A stretch of 54,298 nt of DNA from Virgisporangium aliadipatigenens. Lineage in GTDB: Bacteria; Actinomycetota; Actinomycetes; Mycobacteriales; Micromonosporaceae. Under the pieces are notes generated by a model. It searched no databases and was not told the DNA's origin. It saw only the letters and a program-made list of their open reading frames with translations. Where the stretch lies: NCBI RefSeq assembly GCF_016863615.1, contig NZ_BOPF01000055.1, positions 1 to 54,298 on the forward strand, read 5' to 3'. The position numbers and the translations under genes are program-made. Positions 27,161 to 35,689 of the stretch are shown here, piece after piece; within the stretch, counting starts at the first letter, position 1; each line of letters opens with the position of its first letter.

Positions 27161-30100
27161 CAGGTCTCCTCAGGATCCCGCGGTCCGACGAGCACAGGGT
27201 CGATGGTCGACGCCGGTGTGGTGTCCAGGTACGTCAAGAGGTCCGGCACATACGAGACGTCGACACGGGTCTTCTGCACCCGTCCGTCGACGTCACGCAT
27301 GATGAACTCACGGAATCCGAGGCGGGTCGACGAGGACGAGTCCACCTGCGAGAGCGATGCGAGTGTCTGTTCGTAGCCCACGTCGGTGGGCACGCGCAGC
27401 AGTCGCAGTGCTTCCGCGGCGATCTCCGAGTCCTCGGCGATTCGGCCGACGAATACTGTCGAGACCAGGTTCTGGACGTCGAGCCCGAGGATGTCGCGAG
27501 GATTTTGGGATGCGACGAGGGCGGCGAGGTTCCATTTTCGGGAGTCGCGGGCGAGTCGGACCAGGAACGAGCGTCCGGAGCGCCAGCCTTCCATGAAGTG
27601 TGCTTCGTCGAGGCCCACGAGCTTGCGCCGGTACATGTCGCCGCCGTAGCAGCGGCGGACGGCGAGCCGGTGGGCGGTGTGCAGCATCGGCAGGGCCAGG
27701 GCTTCTTCCGCCGACCAGTATTCGCGTTCGATTTTGAGGTCGGGCAGGCGGAGGCCGGCCATGGTGATGACGGTCAGGGCCGCGTCGGAGCCGAGCGATC
27801 CGGTCGGCGGTTTGCCGAAGAACAGCATCGCGAGCGGCATTTCGGCGGCGTCGAGCAGGAGGTTGCCGAGTTCGGAGGCGTCGGGATCGCCCATCTCCCG
27901 CAGGATTTTGACGACGTCGTCGAGGGTGGAGGTCTCCTCGGCGGGGATCTGCCGGGCGGCGTGCCGGAGCAGGGTCGCCGTGGAGGCCTCGCGGGCGACC
28001 TGCGGCGGCACGAGCATCATGCAGATGTCCTGAACGAGCATGCGGCGTTCGGCGCGGGCGTTCGACAGGGCGATGTCGAACTCCCGGTCGCCCTCGACCC
28101 CCTGCGCGAAGTGGGCCCGCTGCGGGGTCGGGATGAGCGCGTACGGCGCCAGGGTGCCCTGCTCCGAGCCGGTCAGGTTGAGAACGTGCGCGTACGGCCT
28201 GACCTCGGGCATCTGGCACAGGCGGGCCAGCGGGCCGGACGGGTCGAGGAGCGTCACCTGGACGCCTCGCCGGGCGGCGAGGTAGCCGAGGGCGCCCATG
28301 AGCGTGGACTTTCCACCGCCGGGCTCGGCGACGAAGACGGCCAGTCCGGAGCGTTCCCGGACCTCCATCGGGAAGTGCAGGTCGAGGAAGACGGGCCGGC
28401 GGGACGTACCCGCCGTTCGACCGATCAAATCTCCGCGGCGGTCGCCGACGGTCGACGCGGCCTGGGGCAGCGCGGCGGCGAAGAGCTTGACCGGCATGCG
28501 CCGCAGGTATCCGGTGTTGGCCAGCGGCTCCCCGGGGATGAACTCGCGGGCCAGCCAGTCCTGGTTCTTCGGGTGCTGCAGCGAGACCCGCATTTCGCGC
28601 GAGTAGAGCTGGGTGAGGCGGCGGGCGCGCTCGAGGCATTCCTCGCGGGTGCGGCCGCTGACGGCGATCCGGTGCCAGCCGTGGGCCCGCGACGAGTCGA
28701 CGGGCAGGCCGGTCGTCATGTCGTCGCCGATGGTCAGCGCGCGCTTGGCGAGCCGTTCCAGCTCGGGGGGCGCGTCGATGCCGTGTTCGGCGTAGTCCTG
28801 CTGCTGCGAACGGATCAAGCGGAGCCGGTGCTCCAGATTCCGGAACGAGTCGCCCGGCCCCAGAATGTCCACTCTGGACGAGATCTCCATCGCCCATGGC
28901 AGGCGCTCGTGGAAGTGCAGCCACGGCTCGTGACGTTCGGGGATCTCGAGTGGCTCCATGCGGCCGACGGCGAGGATGGCGACGTGTCGTTCCTCGTCGG
29001 TGAGCCGGTTGACGAGCTTCACCGTGGAGCCGTAGGGCGTGCGGTAGCGCTCGATCTGCTCGGTCAGCGCGAGGAGATCGCCGCGTTCCCACCCACCGTG
29101 TTCGACGTCGGTGGTGTCGCTCGGCGGCGACATGCCCAGCGCCACCGAGCGGTAGAGCAGGAACTCCAGCTCACGAGCGGTCACCCGGCGCCCGCGCATG
29201 CCGAACGCGCCCAGCACCTCGTCGAACTGTTCGACGGTGCGTGACATCCGCCGGCGTTCGGCGTCGCCGACGCCCTTGTTGAAGAGCCGCCCGATCCGTT
29301 CGGCGAACGTGTCGCCGAGGGTCCGCCGCGCGAACTGGATCCCGAGGAACGTCTGCCCCTCGGCGTGGTTGAGCGCGATGAGGTGCTGCTGCGCGGCGAC
29401 CAGGTGATCGCCCCAGGACGGCGCACCCTCCACAGTGGGCAGTGGGTACGGCGTGCTCCGGTCCACCATCCGCGCCCACTGGTCCGCGGGGAAGGGCCGC
29501 GTCGTCCGGCGCAGGTGCAGGCGGAATCCGGCAAGCCCGGCGTACTGCTCCGAGATCGCCATCAGCAGCGCCTCGCGGTCCGCGTCCGGGCGGAAGGCCC
29601 ACCGCACCTCGGGCAGCGTGTACCAGGCCGTCACCGCGTTCGGGGTGAAGGTCAGGTGCCCGGCGATCTCGGTGATCGCCAGTTCGACCGAGGGGTCGCG
29701 GTCGCGGTTCTTCGGCTTCGGCGTCTTGTCGAGTCGCGCTCGCTTCGGCGGCTTGCGGTCGCGTTCCTTCGGCGTTTTTGCGGGGGAACGTCGTGAGCTC
29801 GGCACGACCTGCCCCGGCTCCCGGGGGGCGACCTCGGTGCCGTAGCGCGGATAGCCCGCGGGCTGGCTCGCCGGGCGGCTGTGCGCCGGATAGGCCGGCT
29901 CGGCCACCGGATACTGGTGAGCGGCCTGGTCGTAGGGAGCATCCACCGGCGGCCGTGCCGGATACCCGCCCATTGGAGCGGACGGCGGACCCACCGGAGC
30001 CGCCGGAGCGACCGCGCTCGGCGGGACACTCCCCGGCACGGGCCCGTACTGCTGCACCGGAGCGGCGTATCCAGCCTGCGCATCGGCCGGGTATCCGGCC

Positions 30101-31353
30101 TGCGATTCGGCCGTTGGATAGGGAGCCTGCACCTCGGCACCCGGATAAGCTGCCGCCCCGTAGCCCTCGGCGGCGAACGGCTCCGCCGGCGGAGCGACTT
30201 CCGGCGGCCACTCGGCCGCCGGACGCTCAGACCGCACCGGTCCGCTGCCGGCCGACACGTCGGGCGCCTGCGGCTGCCAATCCTCGACCCCGCCGAACGC
30301 CCGCCGCGCGCCCTGAGCCGAAACCGGCTGGTCAGCGGCCTGCTGCTCGGGTTGAGCCGGCGCCACGGTCCGACGCCGCACGGTCCTGCGCTCCGCCGCC
30401 GCGGCCGCCTTGCCGCGCCGCCCGGCACGTTCCGTCCGCGAACCCGATCCCGCCGCCCCCTGGGCAACGCCGTCGTCGTCCACGTCGGGCTGACTCGACC
30501 GGGTGCCAGACGTGCCGGCGAGTAGTGGGCCGGAGTCAGGATCCCTCTCCGGGGGCGCGACCGTGGCTCCCGGGCGCGCCGCTCCCGAAACGGCGTTCAC
30601 GGCCGGCTCGGCCTCGGAAGGCGGCACCGTTTCCACCGCGCCGCCGCCCTGGCTCGCGCTGTGGTCGGCGGGGACCGATCCCGCGATGTCGAGGTCGCCC
30701 GCGACCCGGTCGCCGTTCCTCCGCTCACTGTCGACGCTCGGCGCCTGCTGCGAAGGCTCCGACACCTCCGGTGCGGCCGGTGCGCGCGGGCTCTCGACGA
30801 CGGCCGGCTCCCGCACAGCGTCCACAGTGGAGTTCTCCACCGCGGCGGCCGCTACGTCCTCCCTCCGCTGCCCGGCGACGGGAGGCGCCGCGGCGTTCCC
30901 GTTGGTGCGCGGCGCTTGCGAACCGTTGCCGGCCGACGCCCGTTCCGGAACGGGAAGCGGTGGCGTCGCAACTGTGCCGGCCGGCTCGTCGTGCAGCGGC
31001 GGCAGTTGCAGCGGATCGATGGTCGGCATCTCGGTCCGGGCGGCCGGTGCCTGTCGTGGGTGTCCGTTGCTCCGGCGGGCCGGCGGCGCACCCGGCTCCC
31101 CGCGTGTGAACAGCCCGAGGAACGGCGAGTCGACCTCGGCCGGCGCGGACATGCCCTGCGGCTGCGCACCCGGCCCGTGGAAGATCGCCACCCGGCCGCC
31201 GTCCGCGACCGCCTGGAGCCCGCCGTCGTAGTCGGTGGGCTCGTCCTCGTAGCCCGACTCCGGCTCGTCCCAGGTGGACTCTCCGGATCCCGCCACGCTG
31301 CCTTGGTGTCCGCCCGGTTGGGACGGTCCCGCGCGGGGAGGGGTGCGGGTCAT
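27160..31353 (-). CDS. VirB4/TraC-like secretion ATPase with long disordered N-terminus
   Basis: Residues 1 to about 550 of this 1397-residue protein are low-complexity (Pro, Ala, Gly, Ser) with repeated tyrosine-containing segments such as AGYPADAQAGY. The rest is a VirB4/TraC-family ATPase: an N-terminal VirB4 domain (about 553-950), Walker A EPGGGKST near residue 1010 and Walker B LVGLDEAHF near 1245. In type IV systems this enzyme powers assembly or transport at the inner membrane. The ATG follows GAGGAG and overlaps the upstream stop (ATGA). The long extension is unusual for the family and may bind partners. Confidence 0.9.
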   Translation of the reverse strand: MTRTPPRAGPSQPGGHQGSVAGSGESTWDEPESGYEDEPTDYDGGLQAVADGGRVAIFHGPGAQPQGMSAPAEVDSPFLGLFTRGEPGAPPARRSNGHPRQAPAARTEMPTIDPLQLPPLHDEPAGTVATPPLPVPERASAGNGSQAPRTNGNAAAPPVAGQRREDVAAAAVENSTVDAVREPAVVESPRAPAAPEVSEPSQQAPSVDSERRNGDRVAGDLDIAGSVPADHSASQGGGAVETVPPSEAEPAVNAVSGAARPGATVAPPERDPDSGPLLAGTSGTRSSQPDVDDDGVAQGAAGSGSRTERAGRRGKAAAAAERRTVRRRTVAPAQPEQQAADQPVSAQGARRAFGGVEDWQPQAPDVSAGSGPVRSERPAAEWPPEVAPPAEPFAAEGYGAAAYPGAEVQAPYPTAESQAGYPADAQAGYAAPVQQYGPVPGSVPPSAVAPAAPVGPPSAPMGGYPARPPVDAPYDQAAHQYPVAEPAYPAHSRPASQPAGYPRYGTEVAPREPGQVVPSSRRSPAKTPKERDRKPPKRARLDKTPKPKNRDRDPSVELAITEIAGHLTFTPNAVTAWYTLPEVRWAFRPDADREALLMAISEQYAGLAGFRLHLRRTTRPFPADQWARMVDRSTPYPLPTVEGAPSWGDHLVAAQQHLIALNHAEGQTFLGIQFARRTLGDTFAERIGRLFNKGVGDAERRRMSRTVEQFDEVLGAFGMRGRRVTARELEFLLYRSVALGMSPPSDTTDVEHGGWERGDLLALTEQIERYRTPYGSTVKLVNRLTDEERHVAILAVGRMEPLEIPERHEPWLHFHERLPWAMEISSRVDILGPGDSFRNLEHRLRLIRSQQQDYAEHGIDAPPELERLAKRALTIGDDMTTGLPVDSSRAHGWHRIAVSGRTREECLERARRLTQLYSREMRVSLQHPKNQDWLAREFIPGEPLANTGYLRRMPVKLFAAALPQAASTVGDRRGDLIGRTAGTSRRPVFLDLHFPMEVRERSGLAVFVAEPGGGKSTLMGALGYLAARRGVQVTLLDPSGPLARLCQMPEVRPYAHVLNLTGSEQGTLAPYALIPTPQRAHFAQGVEGDREFDIALSNARAERRMLVQDICMMLVPPQVAREASTATLLRHAARQIPAEETSTLDDVVKILREMGDPDASELGNLLLDAAEMPLAMLFFGKPPTGSLGSDAALTVITMAGLRLPDLKIEREYWSAEEALALPMLHTAHRLAVRRCYGGDMYRRKLVGLDEAHFMEGWRSGRSFLVRLARDSRKWNLAALVASQNPRDILGLDVQNLVSTVFVGRIAEDSEIAAEALRLLRVPTDVGYEQTLASLSQVDSSSSTRLGFREFIMRDVDGRVQKTRVDVSYVPDLLTYLDTTPASTIDPVLVGPRDPEET

Positions 31354-31712
31354 ATGAGCTCCTCACGTATGCGAATTCGGGTGGCGACCAAGCGCGATTC
31401 ACGCTGCTCGGCCCGGGGTTCGCGGGTGCGGCGCCAGTCGGTCAGAGCTGTGCGGATAACCATCCGGGCCGGTCGGTCCGGATCGACGTAACGGAAAATG
31501 AGGGACGTGGTGACGATCGCCAGAGCAATCTCCCACGCGGGAAATAATTCCACTTTGAACGTGAAAAGGTAATGAATGAATACGTACAGCGGCACCAGCA
31601 GCATGAACAGGCCGTACTGCGCGTAGGACAGCTGCACGGGCAGCGTGTAACCCGGCGGGCCGAGGTAGACCAGCCTCGCGCGGTAGATGTCGTCGTCGGT
31701 GCGGAGCCGCAT
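31350..31712 (-). CDS. Small two-helix membrane protein, VirB3-like position
   Basis: The 120-residue protein has a soluble N-terminus (LVYLGPPGYTLPVQLSY), two membrane helices (about 30-52 and 60-80) and a basic cytoplasmic tail. Size, topology and position directly before the VirB4-like ATPase match VirB3/PrgI-type proteins; sequence identity cannot be judged here. Its stop overlaps the ATPase start (ATGA). A weak AAGTAGG precedes its ATG. Confidence 0.75.
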   Translation of the reverse strand: MRLRTDDDIYRARLVYLGPPGYTLPVQLSYAQYGLFMLLVPLYVFIHYLFTFKVELFPAWEIALAIVTTSLIFRYVDPDRPARMVIRTALTDWRRTREPRAEQRESRLVATRIRIREELI

Positions 31713-31717
31713 CGTGC

Positions 31718-32023
31718 CTACTTGAACATCAGGTCGATGAGCGTCTCTCCGACGAAGAACAGCGTGGCAGCGCCGGCGATGAAGCCCAGCCCGATGATCG
31801 CGATGGCGGAACTGGTCAGCACCTTGGACACCTCGCCCTTGCTGGCCCGGCCGATGAAGATCACGCCGAGCACCGCCAGCAGGATCGGAGCGATCTTGCT
31901 CGCGAAGAACGTGAGGATGCCGTCGGTGTCGATCTCGTTCGGCGCGTCGGGATCTGGCGCCGTGAGTCCGTCAACGATGCTGCTGTAGCTCAGCACCGCC
32001 TGGCCGATCTCCAGGAGCTTCAT
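31718..32023 (-). CDS. Small two-helix membrane protein, VirB2-like position
   Basis: The 101-residue protein has a short acidic N-terminal region and two hydrophobic helices (about 37-58 and 68-95), separated by a basic turn (GRASKGEVSK). This topology is that of VirB2/TrbC-type pilin subunits, though a signal peptide is not evident. It is the first gene of the leftward operon, with GGGGAGG 12 bases before its ATG and the promoter in the 315-bp region shared with folP. Confidence 0.72.
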   Translation of the reverse strand: MKLLEIGQAVLSYSSIVDGLTAPDPDAPNEIDTDGILTFFASKIAPILLAVLGVIFIGRASKGEVSKVLTSSAIAIIGLGFIAGAATLFFVGETLIDLMFK

Positions 32024-32338
32024 CTCTGCGTCTAACCTCCCCGGTCGCGAACGGGTGCACCGTCGCGCCTCTAGCCTCGCCGATCGGACGACCGGGATGG
32101 GTTAACCGACCCCTGTGTCGTCCCCGGCCCGGCCGCTATCCAGGGTTTTGGGCAAAGATGTGTGGTTTGTCGGGTTTAACCCTCCGAATAGCAGCCACGT
32201 GCAGAGCGTACGTCGGGGCTCTCCGTTCGAACAACCTGCCGACTACGGCCGCGTGAGGCTGGCACGTCCCAGTTTGTCCCACGCCTGGTCGGGTGGCCAG
32301 TTAAATGATCCACACGGGTCGGCGGGTACCTTCGTCGG
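32024..32338. promoter_or_regulatory. Divergent promoter region between the secretion-like operon and folP
   Basis: This 315-bp region contains no gene I can support. It holds two similar AT-centred palindromes, GGTTAACC (32100-32107) and GGGTTTAACCC (32172-32182), 73 bases apart, which could be operator sites. A TACCTT box (32327-32332) lies six bases before the folP GTG. GGGGAGG on the minus strand serves the small membrane protein gene. Confidence 0.5.
32327..32332 (+). promoter_or_regulatory. -10 box (TACCTT) of a likely leaderless folP transcript
   Basis: TACCTT, six bases, then GTG 32339. There is no Shine-Dalgarno before this GTG. Confidence 0.45.
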
Positions 32339-33169
32339 GTGGAGGAACTCCTGGCCGTGTCGCGCCCGGTCGTCGTCGGCGTGCTGAATGTCACCCCCGA
32401 CAGCTTCTCGGACGGGGGCCGCTACACCGGCGTTGACCAGGCGGTTGCGCACGCTTTGGAGATGCGCCGCGACGGGGCCGCCTTGATCGACATCGGCGGC
32501 GAGTCGACCCGCCCCGGCGCCGAACGGGTGGACGCGGATGTGGAGTGTGCCCGCGTGCTGCCGGTGATCCGCGAGCTGGCGGCTGAAGGCGTTCCCCTGT
32601 CAATAGATACGACGCGGGCGACGGTGGCGGCGGTGGCGGTCGAGGCGGGGGCGGTCGTCATCAACGACGTGTCCGGCGGCCTGGCGGATCCGGACATGGC
32701 CCGGGTCGCCGCGGACGCCGGGTGTCCTTGGATCTTGATGCACTGGCGCGCCCACTCGAAGCGGATGCGCGATCTCGCGGTGTACACGGACGTGGTGAAA
32801 GAGGTGTGCGCGGAACTCGGCGCCCGGGTCGACGCCGCGCTGGCGGCGGGCGTGTCCGCGGATCGGATCGTGCTGGATCCCGGGCTCGGGTTCGCGAAGA
32901 CGGCCGAGCACAACTGGCGACTGGCCGCGCGCCTCGACCAGATCCTCGCGCTCGGATTCCCCGTGCTGGTCGGCTCGAGCCGCAAGTCTTACCTCGGCGC
33001 GCTCCTGGCCGGCCCGGACGGCCCGCGGCCGGTGGAGGAGCGCGAGGCCGCGACCGTGGCGACCACCGTCCTCGCCGTCGCCGCCGGCGCGTGGGGGGTG
33101 CGCGTCCACGAGGTCCGCGCCAACGTCGACGCGATCAAGGTGTGGCAAGCCACCCGGGACCACCGATGA
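32339..33169 (+). CDS. folP: Dihydropteroate synthase
   Basis: The 276-residue enzyme condenses dihydropterin pyrophosphate with p-aminobenzoate and is the sulfonamide target. Family motifs are present: VLNVTPDSFSDGG, DIGGESTRPGA and LDPGLGFAKT, plus SSRKSYLGALL. The GTG at 32339 fits a leaderless promoter; GTG 32357 (VSRPVVVG) preceded by GGAGG at 11 bases is an alternative that removes six residues. The stop overlaps the folB start (ATGA), so folP-folB-folK form one operon. Confidence 0.95.
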   Translation: MEELLAVSRPVVVGVLNVTPDSFSDGGRYTGVDQAVAHALEMRRDGAALIDIGGESTRPGAERVDADVECARVLPVIRELAAEGVPLSIDTTRATVAAVAVEAGAVVINDVSGGLADPDMARVAADAGCPWILMHWRAHSKRMRDLAVYTDVVKEVCAELGARVDAALAAGVSADRIVLDPGLGFAKTAEHNWRLAARLDQILALGFPVLVGSSRKSYLGALLAGPDGPRPVEEREAATVATTVLAVAAGAWGVRVHEVRANVDAIKVWQATRDHR

Positions 33170-33528
33170 CCGACCTGATCTCGCTTCGTGGGCTGCGGGC
33201 CCGCGGTTTCCACGGCGTTTTCGATTTTGAACGGGAACAGGGCCAGGACTTCGTCGTCGACGTGCAGCTGGAGCTGGATCTCCGGCCCGCGGCGCGCACC
33301 GACGACGTCGTGGAGACCGTGCACTACGGCGAACTCGCCGGCCAGCTCGTCGCGGTGATCTCCGGCCCGCCGGTGCGCCTCATCGAGACGCTCGCGCAGC
33401 GGCTGGCCGACACCTGCCTCGCGGACGCACGCGTGCGCGCCACCACGGTCACGGTGCACAAGCCGCAGGCGCCGATCCCGCACGAGTTCGGCGACGTGGC
33501 GGTCACGATCCGCCGCGAACGCCCATGA
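33166..33528 (+). CDS. folB: Dihydroneopterin aldolase
   Basis: The 120-residue enzyme converts dihydroneopterin to 6-hydroxymethyl-dihydropterin. It has the family N-terminus LRGLRARGFHGV, the VHYGELA segment and the conserved Lys in HKPQAPI. The ATG overlaps the folP stop, and its own stop overlaps the folK start (both ATGA), indicating translational coupling. Confidence 0.94.
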   Translation: MTDLISLRGLRARGFHGVFDFEREQGQDFVVDVQLELDLRPAARTDDVVETVHYGELAGQLVAVISGPPVRLIETLAQRLADTCLADARVRATTVTVHKPQAPIPHEFGDVAVTIRRERP

Positions 33529-34034
33529 GCCGGGCGGTGCTGTCCCTCGGCAGCAATCTGGGCGACCGCGTCGACCACCTGCGCACCGCGATCCGCGCAC
33601 TCGGCGACGCGGTCCTGGTCGTGTCCGGCGTGTACGAGACGCCCCCGTGGGGAGACGCCGACCAGCCGCACTACCTCAACGCCGTGGCCCTGGCGCACGG
33701 CAGCGCGAACTGGCTGGACACCGTCCGTTCGCTCGAGTCGGCCGCCGGCCGCGTGCGTGATCCGGAGCGCCGGTTCGGCCCGCGCACCCTGGACGTAGAC
33801 GTGATCGCAGCCTGGAACGACGCCGACGAACCGGTGATCAGCGACGACCCCGAACTGACGCTGCCGCATCCCCGCGCTCACCTCCGCGCATTCGTGCTGC
33901 GCCCCTGGCTGGACATTCAGCCGTACGCGCAGTTGCCTGGACACGGGTTCGTGTACGACCTCGTACGCACCGCACCCGTCTTGGACGACCTCGGCGCGCT
34001 CCGCGCGTGTGACGACATTTCCCTGGAGACTTGA
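33525..34034 (+). CDS. folK: 2-amino-4-hydroxy-6-hydroxymethyldihydropteridine pyrophosphokinase
   Basis: The 169-residue enzyme pyrophosphorylates hydroxymethyl-dihydropterin for FolP. HPPK motifs are visible: LGSNLGDR near the start, RTLDVDVIA (metal-binding aspartates) and LPHPRAHLRAFVL. It is coupled to folB and followed after three bases by a DUF3180 gene, the order seen in mycobacteria. Confidence 0.95.
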   Translation: MSRAVLSLGSNLGDRVDHLRTAIRALGDAVLVVSGVYETPPWGDADQPHYLNAVALAHGSANWLDTVRSLESAAGRVRDPERRFGPRTLDVDVIAAWNDADEPVISDDPELTLPHPRAHLRAFVLRPWLDIQPYAQLPGHGFVYDLVRTAPVLDDLGALRACDDISLET

Positions 34035-34037
34035 ACC

Positions 34038-34583
34038 ATGTCCCTCCCCGACGACCGGAACCCGCGGCCGAGCGTCCAGCCGACCCGACCGTCCACCCTC
34101 GTCGTCGCCGGGCTCGGCGCGGCAGCTCTGTCCTGGCTCTTGATCAGCCGCCTGTACAACGAGTTTCCCGACATCCCCTGGCTGCCCGCCCTGACCCTGC
34201 TCGGCCTGGCGGCGCTGGAGTTCGCGGCGGCCGCCAACACCAAGGCCCGCATCGACCGCCGCAAGGGCCTGCCTCCCGTCGATCCGCTGCTCGTGGCCAA
34301 GTACGTGGTGTTGGCGAAGGCCTCCGCGCTGGCGGGTGCCCTCTTCGCCGGCGTCTACGGCGGCTTCAGCGTGTGGCTGCTGACCGAGATCGGTCGCCTC
34401 GAAGCGGCCGAGGCCGACCTGCCGCCCGGGCTGACCGGCCTCGTGGGAGCGGTGGCACTGACCATCGGCGCCCTACTCCTCGAACGCGCCTGCCGCGTGC
34501 CCCCACCCCCGTCCGCCGGCGACCCGACAAAGCCCGGCCACGCCGACGAACGCGAAGACGACCAGGAGCAGGCCGAAAACTGA
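34038..34583 (+). CDS. DUF3180 membrane protein
   Basis: The 181-residue protein has four hydrophobic helices (about 18-40, 45-62, 92-115 and 130-148), a basic loop AAANTKARIDRRKGLPP after the second, and a charged C-terminus. This matches the DUF3180 family found directly downstream of folK in actinobacteria; its function is unknown. The start is ATG 34038 with GGAGA upstream. Confidence 0.88.
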   Translation: MSLPDDRNPRPSVQPTRPSTLVVAGLGAAALSWLLISRLYNEFPDIPWLPALTLLGLAALEFAAAANTKARIDRRKGLPPVDPLLVAKYVVLAKASALAGALFAGVYGGFSVWLLTEIGRLEAAEADLPPGLTGLVGAVALTIGALLLERACRVPPPPSAGDPTKPGHADEREDDQEQAEN

Positions 34584-34585
34584 GC

Positions 34586-35689
34586 TCACCCGCCGGGTGG
34601 CCCCCGTCCCGCCCGCCTCGAACGCCGCACCGACAGCGCGGTGATGCCCACGATGCCGACGGCCCCCACGACGAACAGTCCCAGCAGGACGACGGCGACC
34701 GGATCCGGTCCGGAGCCGTCGGAGTTTCCTGCCGGCGGTTGCGCGGCGTCCGGAGTCGGCACCGCCGAGGCCGGAACGTCCGCCGTCAGCGCACCGACGA
34801 GATTGACGACGCCGTAGCCGTATTCGTCGTCCCGGCCCGGAGCGCCTTTGTCGACAGCCGTTGCGGTCAGGCGACGAACGACCTCGGACGCCTTGAGATC
34901 GGGGAACTTCGAGCGCACCAGCGCGGCAGCACCGGCGATGATCGCGGTCGCATCACTCGTCCCGGTGCCGGAGCTGTAGCCGTTGTTGAGGCTGGTGCTG
35001 ACGATGTCAACGGCCGGCGCGGCCAGGACCACTTCGGGACCGGTGGCTGAGACGCTCGCATGATTGCCGTCCTTGTCGATACCTGCGGCGGCGACCACAC
35101 CGGGATGCCGCGCGGGATGGACAATGTTGCCGTTCTCTGGCCGGTTACCGGCCGCTGCCACGATAACGACGTCGGCCGCCAGCGCTCTTTCGATGGCAGG
35201 CGGAAGATCGGTGCCGACGCTTTCGGAGCCAAAGGCCAGGCAGAGAACACGCGCACCATGTTCTACGGCCCAGTCCACCCCGTCAGCGCTTTGCCAATTG
35301 TCGATGCCGGAATCGACAGGGAGGATCTTTGCCCTCGGTGCAATTCCGAGCGCGCCCTTGTCGCCCGGCCTGCCGCGCGCAGCGATGAGGCCCGCCATCT
35401 TGGTGCCATGTCCGTCACCGTCAACGGAACCGTCGCCACCGACGAAGTTGGTGCCAGGCAAGACGGCGCTCGCCAGGTCCGGGTGTTTGATGTCGACTCC
35501 CGAGTCAACGACACCAACCGTTACTCCTTCTCCTTGGCTGATTCGGTGCGCCGCCGCAACGTCCAGAAAGCCGAGGTGCCACTGCCGGTCCCGGGTTTCG
35601 TCTGCGCGCGCCGGTGACTGAAGCACGATCTGGGCGAACAGGACCGACAAAGTGGCCAGAGTGAAAAGCTGACGCACCTTCTGCTGCAT
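34586..35689 (-). CDS. mycP: Second mycosin-like S8 protease
   Basis: The 367-residue protein has a signal peptide (about 1-30), triad residues Asp in VVDSGVD (about 62), His in GDGHGTKMA (about 94) and Ser in GTSDATAII, plus Asn in AAAGN. A Pro-rich linker and one C-terminal membrane helix follow, as in mycosins. The usual Pro after the Ser motif is replaced by Ala. It ends a three-gene operon with two helical ESX-type proteins and probably processes them. The ATG at 35689 overlaps the upstream stop by one base; GTG 35692 is an alternative. Confidence 0.9.
   Translation of the reverse strand: MQQKVRQLFTLATLSVLFAQIVLQSPARADETRDRQWHLGFLDVAAAHRISQGEGVTVGVVDSGVDIKHPDLASAVLPGTNFVGGDGSVDGDGHGTKMAGLIAARGRPGDKGALGIAPRAKILPVDSGIDNWQSADGVDWAVEHGARVLCLAFGSESVGTDLPPAIERALAADVVIVAAAGNRPENGNIVHPARHPGVVAAAGIDKDGNHASVSATGPEVVLAAPAVDIVSTSLNNGYSSGTGTSDATAIIAGAAALVRSKFPDLKASEVVRRLTATAVDKGAPGRDDEYGYGVVNLVGALTADVPASAVPTPDAAQPPAGNSDGSGPDPVAVVLLGLFVVGAVGIVGITALSVRRSRRAGRGPPGG

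Noticed and set aside
22373-32338. Integrative conjugative element
   Set aside because: Secretion-like genes are present, but no relaxase, integrase, replication gene, tRNA or direct-repeat attachment site was seen.
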